A DNA stretch of 64,000 nt from Eikenella exigua (GTDB lineage Bacteria; Pseudomonadota; Gammaproteobacteria; Burkholderiales; Neisseriaceae). The stretch lies in contig NZ_CP038018.1 of the NCBI RefSeq assembly GCF_008805035.1, positions 1,860,001 to 1,924,000 of the forward strand. The letters run 5' to 3'. The stretch's first letter is position 1. Every line of letters begins with the position of its first letter. Of this stretch, positions 43,589 to 53,331 are shown one piece after another. The position numbers and the translations under genes were made by a program. Under the pieces are notes generated by a model. It ran no database searches. It was not told where the DNA came from and saw nothing but the letters and a program-made list of their open reading frames with translations.

Positions 43589-43931
43589 ATAAAAACTGTC
43601 TCCCGGCAAAGGCTCCACCGTAGTGGGCCACATTACTGTTTACCCCGCTCCGTGCATCGTAGCTGATGTTCCAGCACAAAGACCACTGATCGAAATACAC
43701 CGTCGAGGCGTGTTCCGTGCCACTATTGATGCAGAATGAATGGAACACCGGCATGATGAAGATGCCTTTGAATTTTTCACGCAAGGGAAACAGGATGTCC
43801 AAGGCCAGCCGCCCGATTGGGTCATTACCGAGGATAAACACCCCTTCCACCATCAGCGCCGAATCCAGATTGGTATCCAGCACCTTGCCGTCGTTGTCAT
43901 ACATCTGGATGCCGTATTCGGCCGCCATCAT
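43572..43931 (-). CDS. Small phage tail protein
   Basis: A 119-residue protein, MAAEYGIQMYDNDGKVLDTN at the start, beta-rich, with no recognised family. It sits between J-like and the large tail-tip gene in the same direction and overlaps the latter by 17 bases. Confidence 0.65.
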   Translation of the reverse strand: MMAAEYGIQMYDNDGKVLDTNLDSALMVEGVFILGNDPIGRLALDILFPLREKFKGIFIMPVFHSFCINSGTEHASTVYFDQWSLCWNISYDARSGVNSNVAHYGGAFAGRQFLYGYVN

Positions 43932-43940
43932 TTTCTCCCA

Positions 43941-46900
43941 TCAATCATCCCAGCCGGTCAGTTTGCCCAGCCGCACCATCACATGGCCTTTCTCGTTACG
44001 TACGATCAGGCCGCGATAGTCCAGTTGTGTTCCCACCTTCCCGTTCGGGTCGGAGCGCAGTTGCGCACCGTGTTCGGCGGTCACGATAAAGCGGCCGCCG
44101 GCCATATTCAACGTGCCACCCCGGATATCCGGCGCTTCAATCGTTTGGTTGGCTTTGATGTGCCGTCCCAAAATCGAGCCGTCAGCAATCAAGTCCCCGT
44201 TGAAGTAGGTTTTATCACCGGTTACGGTAAACATCGGCAGCTTCTTGTTGTTCCACAGCATCAGCTTGTCGGCTTGAATCACCACTTCAGATTGCCCGCT
44301 CGTGCCGTCGGCCAGCAGCGAAATCCCGCCCACCACTTTAGTGCCGGTGGCGGTATCAGTGCTCACCTTCAGAGTGTAGGCGGCACGCAATTTACCGTTC
44401 AAATCGGCAAACGATTGCGCCACTTGTGTTACCGATGCCTTGGCCCCGGCTACTTCGCTTTCCACCGCCTGCACTTTCCGTGCCTGCGCTTCAGTTTGCG
44501 TGGTGAGGGCTTTCATTTCCTCGGCCACCGTGGCGATTTTGTCGCCGAACTGCGAACGCACAGCATTGATACGTTTTGATAAAACGTAATCCGCCTCGTT
44601 CATTTGGCTGTAAAAATCCCACTTGCCGGCTTGCTTGCCGGTGTTGCCGGCCATGCCTTGGTTATCACCAGCCAAATTGCCGATCAGATTAATCAAGTCT
44701 TCACCAGCCCCCGGTGCAAACTGTTCCTTGCTCAGCTTGCCCTTCAACTGCTCGAGCAATAGGGAGGGATCATCGCTGCACACCCCATCCACCGGTGCCG
44801 TCCATTCTCCGGCCAGCCCGGCACTATCCACCAGTCGTAGCCAGAAATACCAATGCTCGCCGGTTTTCACGTTGGTGAGCTGGTAGTCGGTTTGCGGTGC
44901 CGGCAGTTTCGCCAACGGCATCGCCTGATTAAAGTTGTTGCTTTTGCCGTAGCGGATTTCGGTGTGTGCTTCCGCCAATAGCGGGCTGGGCAGCGTCCAA
45001 TTCAGGCCGATGGCAAACAGCTTGGGCGTGGGTCGCACCCCGGTAATGGTGTAGTTCAGGCTCCAAGCTTTTTCCAGCGGCTTAGACAACACACCACGGG
45101 CGGTGCGCCCCCGAATTTCAGCGCGGTAATCGCCGTTGGGAAGCCCTTGCAGGCTGATTTCGGCACTGGGCGCATCTGGGATATGCCGCCACAAGCGGCC
45201 GTCTTTAAAAATTTTGATGTCGTAGCTCACCACTTGACCATCGGCGCTCAAATTCTCCCAGCTTAAGGTTAAATCCCGCCCATTGGTGGACAAGTTACTA
45301 TTGCCGAGCTGCGGCTGGCGTCCATAGTTGGTGGTGGCTCCAGCCTTAAACAGCGCACTGTTGTCTACCGCCGCATATTTGGCCGGGTCATGGCGCAATG
45401 CAGTAATGGTATAAGTGCCGTCATCGGTGTTTTCTTTAATGCTTACCGCCCGATACTGGCGCGGTACCACCTTGCCGGACAACGCCCAATGGTCACCATA
45501 AGCCAACCCCGATGGGTCGCCATCCAACAGCAACTGATTAGGCTGCGGCTGTGATGCCACCTTGATGCTGTACTGTTTCGGCACCGTTTCGCCTTGCGCA
45601 TTCTGTTCGAGGGCGATGTATTGCAGCCGCCAGCCAGTCAGGCTGTCGTTGATGGAACGGTCAATGGTTACAATCCGGCCGTTCACCGCCAACACCTGCC
45701 CACCCAGCTGTGCGCCGGCAAAATTGTTATCCGCTATTTGGATAATATCGTAGGGCAGGTGTTTCAACCCTTCGCTCCCCACGGTAAACGACACTGCATC
45801 CTGCTGACGAAGCCCGGTTTGCAGTATCCATTGCCCGTAGCGCACCGCTTGTCCGCGTGTAGTGCAGCCGAAAGCGGTTACCGACTGGATATTCAACCCA
45901 TAGCGTTTGACGGCTTCGGCATCAGCCACATACTCGGTCTTGCTGCGGTAGCTATCATATTTGTCGGCAAAACGCACCAATACGGCGGTATAGGTAGATT
46001 TCAGCGCCACCCCGTTGTAGGCAAACTGCCCGTCCACCACATTGCTGTTGTCATACTGCGCCACCGGGTCGCCGCCCTGATCCAGCAACACCGACAGCTG
46101 GTTGCCGTTCCACAGCGGCATGCCGCAAAACGCACTCGCCAATTCAGTGAGCAGCTCGCCCGCCTGCCGACGGTCGGTCAGGTAGGCATTGCAGGTAAAG
46201 CGCGGCTCACGCCCGCCGAAACCATCCGGCACCATCTCGTCGCAATAGCGGGCTACCTGATACAGGCTCCATTTGTCGATGTCTTCCGGGGATAGGCGCA
46301 ATGCCAGCGTGGAGTAGCGCTCCTGGCGTACCAAATCGTAAAACACCCAAGCCGGATTATTCGTCCATGCAGTTTTAAAACTGCCATCCCACAGCCCACT
46401 GTAGGTGCGGTTTTCCGGGTCGTAATTGCTCGGCACTTGCACCTCGATGCCGCGAATCAGATAGTTTCGGCGGGGGTTCTGCCCGCCGAACTGGTCGGAA
46501 TCAATACTCAACGCCGCCAGCGCGGTAAACGGGTAGCACAGTTTGGCATCCGTAATTTCCACATAACTGGCAAAAAAGGTGCTGTTTTGGATTTTGTCGC
46601 TGCTGCTGTCCGGCGTAGGGCGCGAAACCTTGATCGAAAACGGCGCTTTCGGCAGCTGCTCGAACACTTCGTCATGGTAAAACGCGCCGCTGCCCTTCTC
46701 GGTAAAGTTCACATGACGCTGCTGCTGCACGCCGTCATCATTCACCAGCTGGATAATCAATGCCGTGTTCGCCGGCAGCGTATCACCGTTATCCTGTATC
46801 GCCGCATTACGCTCTACACCCACCGTTACCCGCAGCCGGGTTGGGCCGCTGTCGGACACGGTGCGGATAACCGGGCGGTGGTTTTTTACCGGGTTGGACA

Positions 46901-47186
46901 CTAACACCGTGCGCTCCACGCTTTCCCAGCCCGGAATATAGCTTTGGTCGGGTGTGCCGCGCTGGAATACGGCAGTTACCCCTTTGAAGTTATAGCTGCC
47001 GTCCGGGTTTTGCACCGGTGTATCGTTGAAAAACACGCTTTTAAACGGTGCATCATTGCCGTTAGCAAAACCGGACACCACCCCCTCGCTGATCACATCC
47101 ACAATGCGCAGCATCTGCGCTGAAGATAGCCTGTTCGGCGCTTCATACGGCGTGCGTGCACCACCACCGCTTTTCTGCCCACCCAT
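43941..47186 (-). CDS. Lambda gpJ-like tail tip/host specificity protein
   Basis: A 1081-residue central tail-tip protein. The N-terminal block is gpJ-like (RLSSAQMLRIVDVISEGVVS GF, FFNDTPVQNPDGSYNF, GVTAVFQRGTPDQSYIPGW). The middle has the phage tail protein fold (TTRGQAVRYGQWIL). Fibronectin III-like stretches run at about residues 630-830, and a coiled coil plus DUF1983-like end covers about residues 880-1080. In lambda this protein contacts the receptor and triggers DNA injection. Confidence 0.92.
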   Translation of the reverse strand: MGGQKSGGGARTPYEAPNRLSSAQMLRIVDVISEGVVSGFANGNDAPFKSVFFNDTPVQNPDGSYNFKGVTAVFQRGTPDQSYIPGWESVERTVLVSNPVKNHRPVIRTVSDSGPTRLRVTVGVERNAAIQDNGDTLPANTALIIQLVNDDGVQQQRHVNFTEKGSGAFYHDEVFEQLPKAPFSIKVSRPTPDSSSDKIQNSTFFASYVEITDAKLCYPFTALAALSIDSDQFGGQNPRRNYLIRGIEVQVPSNYDPENRTYSGLWDGSFKTAWTNNPAWVFYDLVRQERYSTLALRLSPEDIDKWSLYQVARYCDEMVPDGFGGREPRFTCNAYLTDRRQAGELLTELASAFCGMPLWNGNQLSVLLDQGGDPVAQYDNSNVVDGQFAYNGVALKSTYTAVLVRFADKYDSYRSKTEYVADAEAVKRYGLNIQSVTAFGCTTRGQAVRYGQWILQTGLRQQDAVSFTVGSEGLKHLPYDIIQIADNNFAGAQLGGQVLAVNGRIVTIDRSINDSLTGWRLQYIALEQNAQGETVPKQYSIKVASQPQPNQLLLDGDPSGLAYGDHWALSGKVVPRQYRAVSIKENTDDGTYTITALRHDPAKYAAVDNSALFKAGATTNYGRQPQLGNSNLSTNGRDLTLSWENLSADGQVVSYDIKIFKDGRLWRHIPDAPSAEISLQGLPNGDYRAEIRGRTARGVLSKPLEKAWSLNYTITGVRPTPKLFAIGLNWTLPSPLLAEAHTEIRYGKSNNFNQAMPLAKLPAPQTDYQLTNVKTGEHWYFWLRLVDSAGLAGEWTAPVDGVCSDDPSLLLEQLKGKLSKEQFAPGAGEDLINLIGNLAGDNQGMAGNTGKQAGKWDFYSQMNEADYVLSKRINAVRSQFGDKIATVAEEMKALTTQTEAQARKVQAVESEVAGAKASVTQVAQSFADLNGKLRAAYTLKVSTDTATGTKVVGGISLLADGTSGQSEVVIQADKLMLWNNKKLPMFTVTGDKTYFNGDLIADGSILGRHIKANQTIEAPDIRGGTLNMAGGRFIVTAEHGAQLRSDPNGKVGTQLDYRGLIVRNEKGHVMVRLGKLTGWDD

Positions 47187-47195
47187 TGTTTACTC

Positions 47196-47927
47196 CTAAT
47201 TCTGCTGCAACGCCGCTGTGTAATTGCGCGCCCGCACAGAATCGTCATTAAAATCCGTGTTGTAATACTGCCCGTTCGGCGCTTTCGCAGCCTGCTCAGT
47301 AATCGGGGTTTTTACCAGCCGCAGGGTAACGTCGGCCGCCGTTGGGTTTTGCAACACCGGGTCACCGTCGGTATCCACCCTGCGCGACACCACCCCTTGC
47401 GATGCCACACGGCTGCCGCAATAAACTTTGCCGTAAGCCAACGGCACCGGCTGGCCCTGCGCCGCTGTGTTGTCCAGATTGGAAAACGCCGTATTGCGCC
47501 CAGCCTTCTGCCCACGCTGCTCGTTGTCCAGCTTCGGCGGCCGCGCCAACATCTGCGCAATCCCACCCGCTACCAAACCAATACCAGCGCTCATCAATGC
47601 CCCAGCCGCCGCCCAGCCAAACGGATTCCACCAAGCGAACGCAATCAATACCACGCCGGCGATAATCTGCCCCGCCTTGCCCGCGCCCTGAATGCGCGGC
47701 ACGATGTGCAAAACACCGCTGCCGGCAGCCTGAAAACCGTCCGGCAATTCAGCCTCGGCGAAATCGTGGCGGTTAAAGCGCACCTGATAAAAGCCGCTGC
47801 CTAAAATCTCCCGAAAGCCGGGCAGCTGGGTGAGCAACGCTCGCAGCGCCTCCGCCGGGCTGGCGGCGTGCAAATCAAAACGGCGGCCGTATTCGCGCAG
47901 GCCGCCGTGCAAGCAAACTGTAATCAT
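47196..47927 (-). CDS. Lambda gpI-like tail assembly protein
   Basis: A 243-residue protein with an N-terminal ubiquitin-like region (ITVCLHGGLREYGRRFDLHA) and a central hydrophobic glycine-rich segment (GWAAAGALMSAGIGLVAGGI A). This is the gpI pattern. It overlaps the gpK-like gene by four bases (ATGA). A Kingella-type uptake sequence lies at 47728-47740. Confidence 0.88.
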   Translation of the reverse strand: MITVCLHGGLREYGRRFDLHAASPAEALRALLTQLPGFREILGSGFYQVRFNRHDFAEAELPDGFQAAGSGVLHIVPRIQGAGKAGQIIAGVVLIAFAWWNPFGWAAAGALMSAGIGLVAGGIAQMLARPPKLDNEQRGQKAGRNTAFSNLDNTAAQGQPVPLAYGKVYCGSRVASQGVVSRRVDTDGDPVLQNPTAADVTLRLVKTPITEQAAKAPNGQYYNTDFNDDSVRARNYTAALQQN

Positions 47928-48661
47928 GATGCGTGTTCCAAATCATTCAGCACCGCCTGCAGCATTTCAGGCTGCCATTGTTGGTGCCGCCAAATACTGT
48001 GCGTATGCCGTTGCCAATAAGGCCCATAACCATCACGGCGGCTTAATTGGCCGAAAGCGTGGTGCAGCATTTCGCCGTTGCCCAAATACAGCAGCACGTG
48101 CGAAGCCCGCCCGTCGAATTCGGTTAATACCACATCGCCTGGTTGTAGTTCGTGCACCCGCGCAAAACCTGCTGCGCCAGCCAGCGCCAAGAAACGCCCC
48201 TGCGACGCATCATCGTCGATGTCGCCACGCTGCACCGCCGGCAAGTCAATCCCCGCCAGATGGTAGGCATCCGCCAGCAGGCTGTAGCAGTCAAAGCGCC
48301 CATATTCAAACACCCGCCCGCGCAAATGCGATACAGGCTCGAACACTTTCAGGCTGCCTGAAACAGCGAGTACCCAAGGCAGGCCGTTGGCTACCTGCAT
48401 TTGCCGGTCGGCGCCGGACAGCCACGGTTCACCCTGCGGGTGCGAATGCACGATGGCGCACACTTCGCCCTGCTCCGACACTTCGATCAAATCCAACGGC
48501 GCGATTTTAAAGCGTGCCGACGGGTCGGCCGCCGCGTTGTCGCAGGGCCGATACAACTGTTTCCCGGCCGCCTGCACAATCAGGCCGCAGCATTCTTGCG
48601 GCGCTTCCTTGGCGGCGTGCGCCAGAATTGCCGCCTGTACGGATTTTGTCAGTTTCAACAT
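47924..48661 (-). CDS. Lambda gpK-like tail protein (JAMM peptidase + NlpC/P60)
   Basis: A 245-residue two-domain protein. The N-terminal Mov34/JAMM metallopeptidase has VCAIVHSHPQGEPWLSGAD (HxH...D metal site, about residue 75). The C-terminal NlpC/P60 domain has the cysteine in YGRFDCYSLL (about residue 125) and the histidine in FDGRASHVLLYLG. Such proteins cut peptidoglycan during entry. ATG 48661 follows an uptake sequence whose GAGG lies at ribosome-binding distance; an in-frame TTG upstream at 48676 is less likely. Confidence 0.92.
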   Translation of the reverse strand: MLKLTKSVQAAILAHAAKEAPQECCGLIVQAAGKQLYRPCDNAAADPSARFKIAPLDLIEVSEQGEVCAIVHSHPQGEPWLSGADRQMQVANGLPWVLAVSGSLKVFEPVSHLRGRVFEYGRFDCYSLLADAYHLAGIDLPAVQRGDIDDDASQGRFLALAGAAGFARVHELQPGDVVLTEFDGRASHVLLYLGNGEMLHHAFGQLSRRDGYGPYWQRHTHSIWRHQQWQPEMLQAVLNDLEHAS

Positions 48662-48672
48662 TTCAGGTAGCC

Positions 48673-49398
48673 TCAAGAGGAGCTCAAAGTTTTATCCACC
48701 CCCACCCAGCCGCCGAAGGGCAGGGCGGCAGTCTCGCCGAAGCGTGCCTTGCAGCCCTGCAGCTTGCGGCTGCATTCGTCTTTTTCCGGATCGGCGGTGG
48801 GTATATCGAAGCGGTCGGCTACCGGTTTGCCCCGATAGCCGCAAGCTTCGCCGCGATAATCAAACGGGCAGTAATCGTGCAGCATCAGCCGTGCCGGAAT
48901 CACTGCCCCATCTGCTTCCGATGGTGCCGCCAGCTCGAACTGTGCCGAATCGGCGGTAAGCGATACCATCCGCTCCACCAGATATTTGCTCACAATTTCC
49001 TGCGCCGGGTCGGCCTGCGGGTTGCCCAGCGCGAAGTTGGCAGCATCCAAAAAGCGGGCATAAGTTTGCCTCCTCCACACTTCTGCGCCGATAAGCTGGC
49101 CGAACTGCTCGGATAAGCCGGTAACCGTGCCGTACACGTTGGCCAGCGTAACCTTGGGCCGGTTGCCCGCCCCTTGTCCGCTCGATTCAAAGCCGTCGGC
49201 CTGAATCGGCAAACCCTGATAAGTCTGCCCCTTCCATACTACCGGCTGCGAGAGCTCGTTCAACAAATTGCAGTAGCGCAGGATTTCGCCGCCCAACGGC
49301 CGCAAATCCAGCTCCCACAAATCCACCAACACCCCCTGCTCGGCCGCCGAAAGCGCCCGCAGCATCGGAATCGACAACTGCTTCATGCGCGGATTCAT
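48673..49398 (-). CDS. Lambda gpL-like minor tail protein
   Basis: A 241-residue protein with the gpL layout: a beta-rich N-terminal domain (LLNELSQPVVWKGQTYQGLP), then a C-terminal domain with four cysteines (YCPFDYRGEACGYRG and DECSRKLQGCKARFG). In lambda gpL the corresponding cysteines hold an iron-sulfur cluster. It overlaps the gpM-like gene by ATGA. Confidence 0.92.
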   Translation of the reverse strand: MNPRMKQLSIPMLRALSAAEQGVLVDLWELDLRPLGGEILRYCNLLNELSQPVVWKGQTYQGLPIQADGFESSGQGAGNRPKVTLANVYGTVTGLSEQFGQLIGAEVWRRQTYARFLDAANFALGNPQADPAQEIVSKYLVERMVSLTADSAQFELAAPSEADGAVIPARLMLHDYCPFDYRGEACGYRGKPVADRFDIPTADPEKDECSRKLQGCKARFGETAALPFGGWVGVDKTLSSS

Positions 49399-49730
49399 GC
49401 GAGCACCTCTTCAAACCGCCACGACAACTGCCACACCCGGCCGCCGTGGTGCTCTTCGCGGTATGCCGCCACCTTAACCAGCAGCTTATCCCGCCCCGGC
49501 GGCGTCCAATAAAACACCCGCACCCCGGTATGGGCATCCAAAAACGCCCGCACTTGCGAGAGCGTTTCCGGCAGCCCGCCCAAGGTTACTTCCCAAGTTT
49601 GCAGCTTTGGCCGCAGCGAAAGTGCCTGCCGCTGCTCGTAGCCTTCGCCAAATTTTACCGTGCGAACGGCAAATTTATGCTCCGCTGTGAGCTTGGCCTC
49701 CACCGGCCAGCCGAATGTTTCAATCGCCAT
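49395..49730 (-). CDS. Lambda gpM-like minor tail protein
   Basis: A 111-residue beta-rich protein with the family pattern FAVRTVKFGEGYEQRQ and VRVFYWTPPGRDKLLVKV. ATG 49730 directly follows the tape measure stop; the longer reading from 49793 would overlap it and is not conserved in style. Confidence 0.9.
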   Translation of the reverse strand: MAIETFGWPVEAKLTAEHKFAVRTVKFGEGYEQRQALSLRPKLQTWEVTLGGLPETLSQVRAFLDAHTGVRVFYWTPPGRDKLLVKVAAYREEHHGGRVWQLSWRFEEVLA

Positions 49731-49731
49731 C

Positions 49732-52700
49732 TTAATTACTCCGGTGATAACGGCCGCCCACACGGGCCACGTTATCCATATACCATTGTTCAATCATGCC
49801 CGGCAGCGCCACCGCCAACGCTTTAGCCATTTCGCTGTTGCCTTGGCTGCCTGCTTCGCTGCTGCCGTCTTGGTTGATCACAATGCTCACCTGCATATTG
49901 TTTTGCTGACCGCCGCCGGACACTGCCGCCGCCAGCGCCGGTGTCATCCCCACCACGCCGCCGTCGGCATAGCCGCGCAAGCGCGCCGCCTCCACCCTAT
50001 GCACCCCGCCGAAACGGCGCACATCAGCTTGCGAAAACACCACCTCGCCGCGATGCACGATGCCGGCCGGTTCGTACTTGCCGCCGGCGCCGGTGTAGCC
50101 GCCAACCGCCAAGCTTTTCAAACCGCCCTTAAGGTCTTTCACCACCCCGCCGTCGGCATAGCTGCCAAATGCCGATTTCATGGCATTTAGAATCGCCATC
50201 TTAATCAGCATTTTGGATAAATCCTGCAGCACCGACACCGTGAAATCGCGGAAATCCAGCTTGCCGGTAGCCACAAAGGTTCCCAGCGCATCCGACATCC
50301 TGCCCAGCGAATCGGTTACCCCGTCCGCCATTTCCTCACGCATCCCTTTAAAGGAATCCGCATAGCGCACGAAGCCGTCATTGATGCCGGCCATCCAGTC
50401 GTCACTCTGCGCCCGGCGCAGCTGCTGAAACTCCTTGCGTGCCGCTTCCGCCGCATCTTTCTGCTGGCGCAGCCCGTCCACAATTTCCGGGCTGGCGCCG
50501 TCGGCGATTGCCTGCTGAACTTTCAGGTCGTATTCCCGTGCCAACCGTAACCGGTCGATTTCATCGGCAGTTTTGCCGGTAAGCGACAATTCAAACGCCT
50601 TATCTTCAAAACCTTTATTGGTTTCCAGTGCCAGCGTTTGAATCAGCGTGTTATATCTCTCGGTCACGCTGTTCACCCGCTCCTGCGCATCGGCCTTTTG
50701 CGCCAAAGCCAGCAGCGTTTCCTTCTCGGTGGCGCTGAATTGCTGATATTCCGGGCTGGCGAGCAATTCCAGCTGGTGGCTGAACGATTTGCCCAGGTTT
50801 TCCGACCATAACCGCGCCTGCAGGTTGGCCTTTTCCGTCTGCTGTGTCAGCCGGGCCAGCATCCGTTCGTAGGGAGTGGCGGCCTTTTCCGCCTCGGCAA
50901 ACAGCCCGCCGTGAGCAAACGCCTTGGCGCGGCCGTCCAACCCGCCGGCAAATTGCGCGGCAATACGGGCATTATTCCAGTTCAAATGGAAATGCCCGCC
51001 GTTCGCCCCCGCACTCGGCCGCTTGTATTCGTTGATCAGCGTGAAATCTTTTTCCGACAAACCAAGCTCGCGGAAATACGCCCGGATTTGCCGTTCCACT
51101 TCCTCCGATTTGCGCGGGTCGCGGATGGAGAAATCAAAAGCCAAGCCCGCCCCGTGCGTGCCGGAGCTGCGGTTGCCCTTGCGCCGGAAATAGGCTTCGG
51201 AATGGTGGTAATCGTCGTTAAAAGCCGAGAAATGCACCAATTTGTTGCCGAGCAGCTGCTGCATCGCCTGCGCGGCGGCAAACGTGCCCGGCGCCACATA
51301 GCGCGCCTGCCCGTTCACCGTGCCGATGGCCGATGGTTTCAGCCGCAACCCCTGCGCCGTGGTGGCAAACTGGTTGCGCTCGCCACGCGGCCGGCTGCGC
51401 CGCTGCTCGCGCTGTTCTGCCTGCGCACGTTTCTGTTGGGCGGCGGCAATCAGGCGCGCCGTCTGCTGCTCCATCTGTCGCACCTGCGCCGGCGAATTAC
51501 GGCGGTCAGCTTTAAATTCAGCTAGATTTCCTCTTAGTCTGTTGATTTCACTTGTTTCTTCTTCGCGTGCGGTCCGGTTGCGTTCGTATGCACGGTTGGT
51601 TTCATCTAAAATCTCCACACTGCGGCGGCGTTTCTGCGCTTCTTCCTGCCGCTGTTTGGCTTGTGCCGCCTCAAAATTCCGCTCCCGAGTTAAACGATCG
51701 CGGGTCAGCTTGTCTGTCTCAAGCTGCTTGGCATCGTAGGCAGAAAAACGGCCGGGGTGGTTATCCCGTTCTTCTTCCCGCATCCGGATGCGTTGGTTTA
51801 CCACGTCAATCTGCTCTTGCAGCGATTTTTCGCGGCCGATGCTTTTCATTTCCTCCCAAGCGCCGGAGGCAGCGTTCTTAATCCCCAGCCACGCCTTTTC
51901 AATCGCGCCGAGGTTTTGCACCACCCGGCGTGACATATCCTCTGATTCAGTAGCATATTTACCCTGCACCAACCGGATGGCATCTTGCTCGCGCCCTTGG
52001 TCTTGCAAGGCTTTCACCTGGGCATACACATCGGCCGTCATGCTTTGGTAAGTGCGCGACAGCTGCAGCACCGCTTTCAGCGGGTCATTGGCGATTTCCA
52101 CGTATTTGGCCGCCAAATCCTCCACCGATTTGCCGGTGGCTTGCGATTGCAACACCACCGATTGGGTAAACTGCGCGAAATCATCCGCCGCCACCCGCCC
52201 GCCGGTCACAAACTGCACCACCGCCGCGCGCGCCTCACTATAGCGCCCGCTTACCTTGCCTACGGCTAAGGCCAAATCAGCCAATTGCCCGGCGGTCAGC
52301 CCGGCGCTGTCGCCGGAAAAAATCACCGCCTTTTGGTATTCGCGCCCTTCCTCACTGCCCGCGCGCATGGCATAGGTCAGCCCGGCCACTGCGCCGCCGA
52401 AGCCCAATACCGCCAGCTTTCCTACCGATACCGAAGCGGCCAGCCCGCGAAACATCGTGCCGAAGCCGCCGAAGCTGTCGCGCAGTTGTCCGCCTTGCTG
52501 CAACGCAATCAGCAGCGGGTTTTGCCCGCCCGCTAACTGGGTCACAACGTCGGTAAACTGGGCCGGCACCTGCCGCAGGGCGTTGTTGTATTGCCCGAGC
52601 GTGATATTGCCCACCATCTGCCTGTGCCGGCGGGCGGCCGCGATATTGGCTAAATGCAGTTCGCGCGCCCGCTCCAAATCATGCAGCAGCGGCGTCAGCC

Positions 52701-53019
52701 GGGCTTTATCCAAACCGCGCTGCCCCGCCAAAGTCTCGTAGTAAGCACGGCTGGCCTTGCCACCCGCCTGCATGGCAGCAATATCGCGTTTGATGGCGTT
52801 TTCCAGCGAAGTGTAGGAGCGTTCACGGCGTTTGTTGGCGCGCTCTACCTCTTTAGCCGCATCGGCCGCACCAACCCCCACTGCGCCCAAACCGTCCGCA
52901 CCACGGCGGCCGGCTTTTTCTGCCGTATCTGCCAGCGAGCGCAACGATACCTTAGCCTCTTCCACCCCGGACTTCAGGCCGGACACTTCCGCGCCGATGG
53001 TTACTACTGAATCAGCCAT
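49732..53019 (-). CDS. Tail length tape measure protein with an M15-like peptidase domain
   Basis: A 1095-residue protein that sets tail length. The N-terminal third is coiled coil and the lambda-H N-terminal region (LRQVPAQFTDVVTQLAGGQN PLL, GGFGTMFRGLAASV). Small hydrophobic segments follow near residues 210-225. An inserted domain at about residues 580-690 has GTHGAGLAFDFSI and GGHFHLNWN, which fits the zinc and catalytic residues of M15/VanY-type DD-peptidases. The C-terminus is the lambda-H type (WMAGINDGFVRYADSFKGM to YADGGVV). It overlaps the GT-type chaperone by eight bases. It probably punctures or trims peptidoglycan during entry. Confidence 0.93.
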   Translation of the reverse strand: MADSVVTIGAEVSGLKSGVEEAKVSLRSLADTAEKAGRRGADGLGAVGVGAADAAKEVERANKRRERSYTSLENAIKRDIAAMQAGGKASRAYYETLAGQRGLDKARLTPLLHDLERARELHLANIAAARRHRQMVGNITLGQYNNALRQVPAQFTDVVTQLAGGQNPLLIALQQGGQLRDSFGGFGTMFRGLAASVSVGKLAVLGFGGAVAGLTYAMRAGSEEGREYQKAVIFSGDSAGLTAGQLADLALAVGKVSGRYSEARAAVVQFVTGGRVAADDFAQFTQSVVLQSQATGKSVEDLAAKYVEIANDPLKAVLQLSRTYQSMTADVYAQVKALQDQGREQDAIRLVQGKYATESEDMSRRVVQNLGAIEKAWLGIKNAASGAWEEMKSIGREKSLQEQIDVVNQRIRMREEERDNHPGRFSAYDAKQLETDKLTRDRLTRERNFEAAQAKQRQEEAQKRRRSVEILDETNRAYERNRTAREEETSEINRLRGNLAEFKADRRNSPAQVRQMEQQTARLIAAAQQKRAQAEQREQRRSRPRGERNQFATTAQGLRLKPSAIGTVNGQARYVAPGTFAAAQAMQQLLGNKLVHFSAFNDDYHHSEAYFRRKGNRSSGTHGAGLAFDFSIRDPRKSEEVERQIRAYFRELGLSEKDFTLINEYKRPSAGANGGHFHLNWNNARIAAQFAGGLDGRAKAFAHGGLFAEAEKAATPYERMLARLTQQTEKANLQARLWSENLGKSFSHQLELLASPEYQQFSATEKETLLALAQKADAQERVNSVTERYNTLIQTLALETNKGFEDKAFELSLTGKTADEIDRLRLAREYDLKVQQAIADGASPEIVDGLRQQKDAAEAARKEFQQLRRAQSDDWMAGINDGFVRYADSFKGMREEMADGVTDSLGRMSDALGTFVATGKLDFRDFTVSVLQDLSKMLIKMAILNAMKSAFGSYADGGVVKDLKGGLKSLAVGGYTGAGGKYEPAGIVHRGEVVFSQADVRRFGGVHRVEAARLRGYADGGVVGMTPALAAAVSGGGQQNNMQVSIVINQDGSSEAGSQGNSEMAKALAVALPGMIEQWYMDNVARVGGRYHRSN

Positions 53020-53284
53020 TTTTACCCTCCTGCCACATATCCAATACCGCCTGCTCCATCACCCTAATATCGTGCAGCATTTCCGCCCGTTTTTTCTTGC
53101 GGATGCCCCACGAGCGCATCACGTCGAACAGTGCGCCGTAGTCCAGCCCGTAAGCCCCAGCCATACTCACCCGCCATTGGGTGGATACCGCCGCAAACAG
53201 CTGAACCGCCGCCCAACAATCCGGCCATACCTGCACCGCATCCTCTTCGCCGAAATCCTCCGGCGTGAGGCCGAAAGCCGCCAT
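53012..53284 (-). CDS. T-type tail chaperone extension (DUF1799), read by -1 frameshift
   Basis: A 90-residue open frame from ATG 53284 with the DUF1799 pattern FGLTPEDFGEEDAVQVWPDC. Its frame is open upstream to the slip site at 53335-53341, so the main product is probably a G-T fusion ending RRGKLIAAARALYRPEASET and continuing here, as in lambda gpGT. It lies between the G-like chaperone and the tape measure it would guide. Confidence 0.88.
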   Translation of the reverse strand: MAAFGLTPEDFGEEDAVQVWPDCWAAVQLFAAVSTQWRVSMAGAYGLDYGALFDVMRSWGIRKKKRAEMLHDIRVMEQAVLDMWQEGKNG

Positions 53285-53331
53285 TTCCGTTTCGGAGGCT
53301 TCCGGCCGATACAGGGCGCGGGCGGCGGCAA

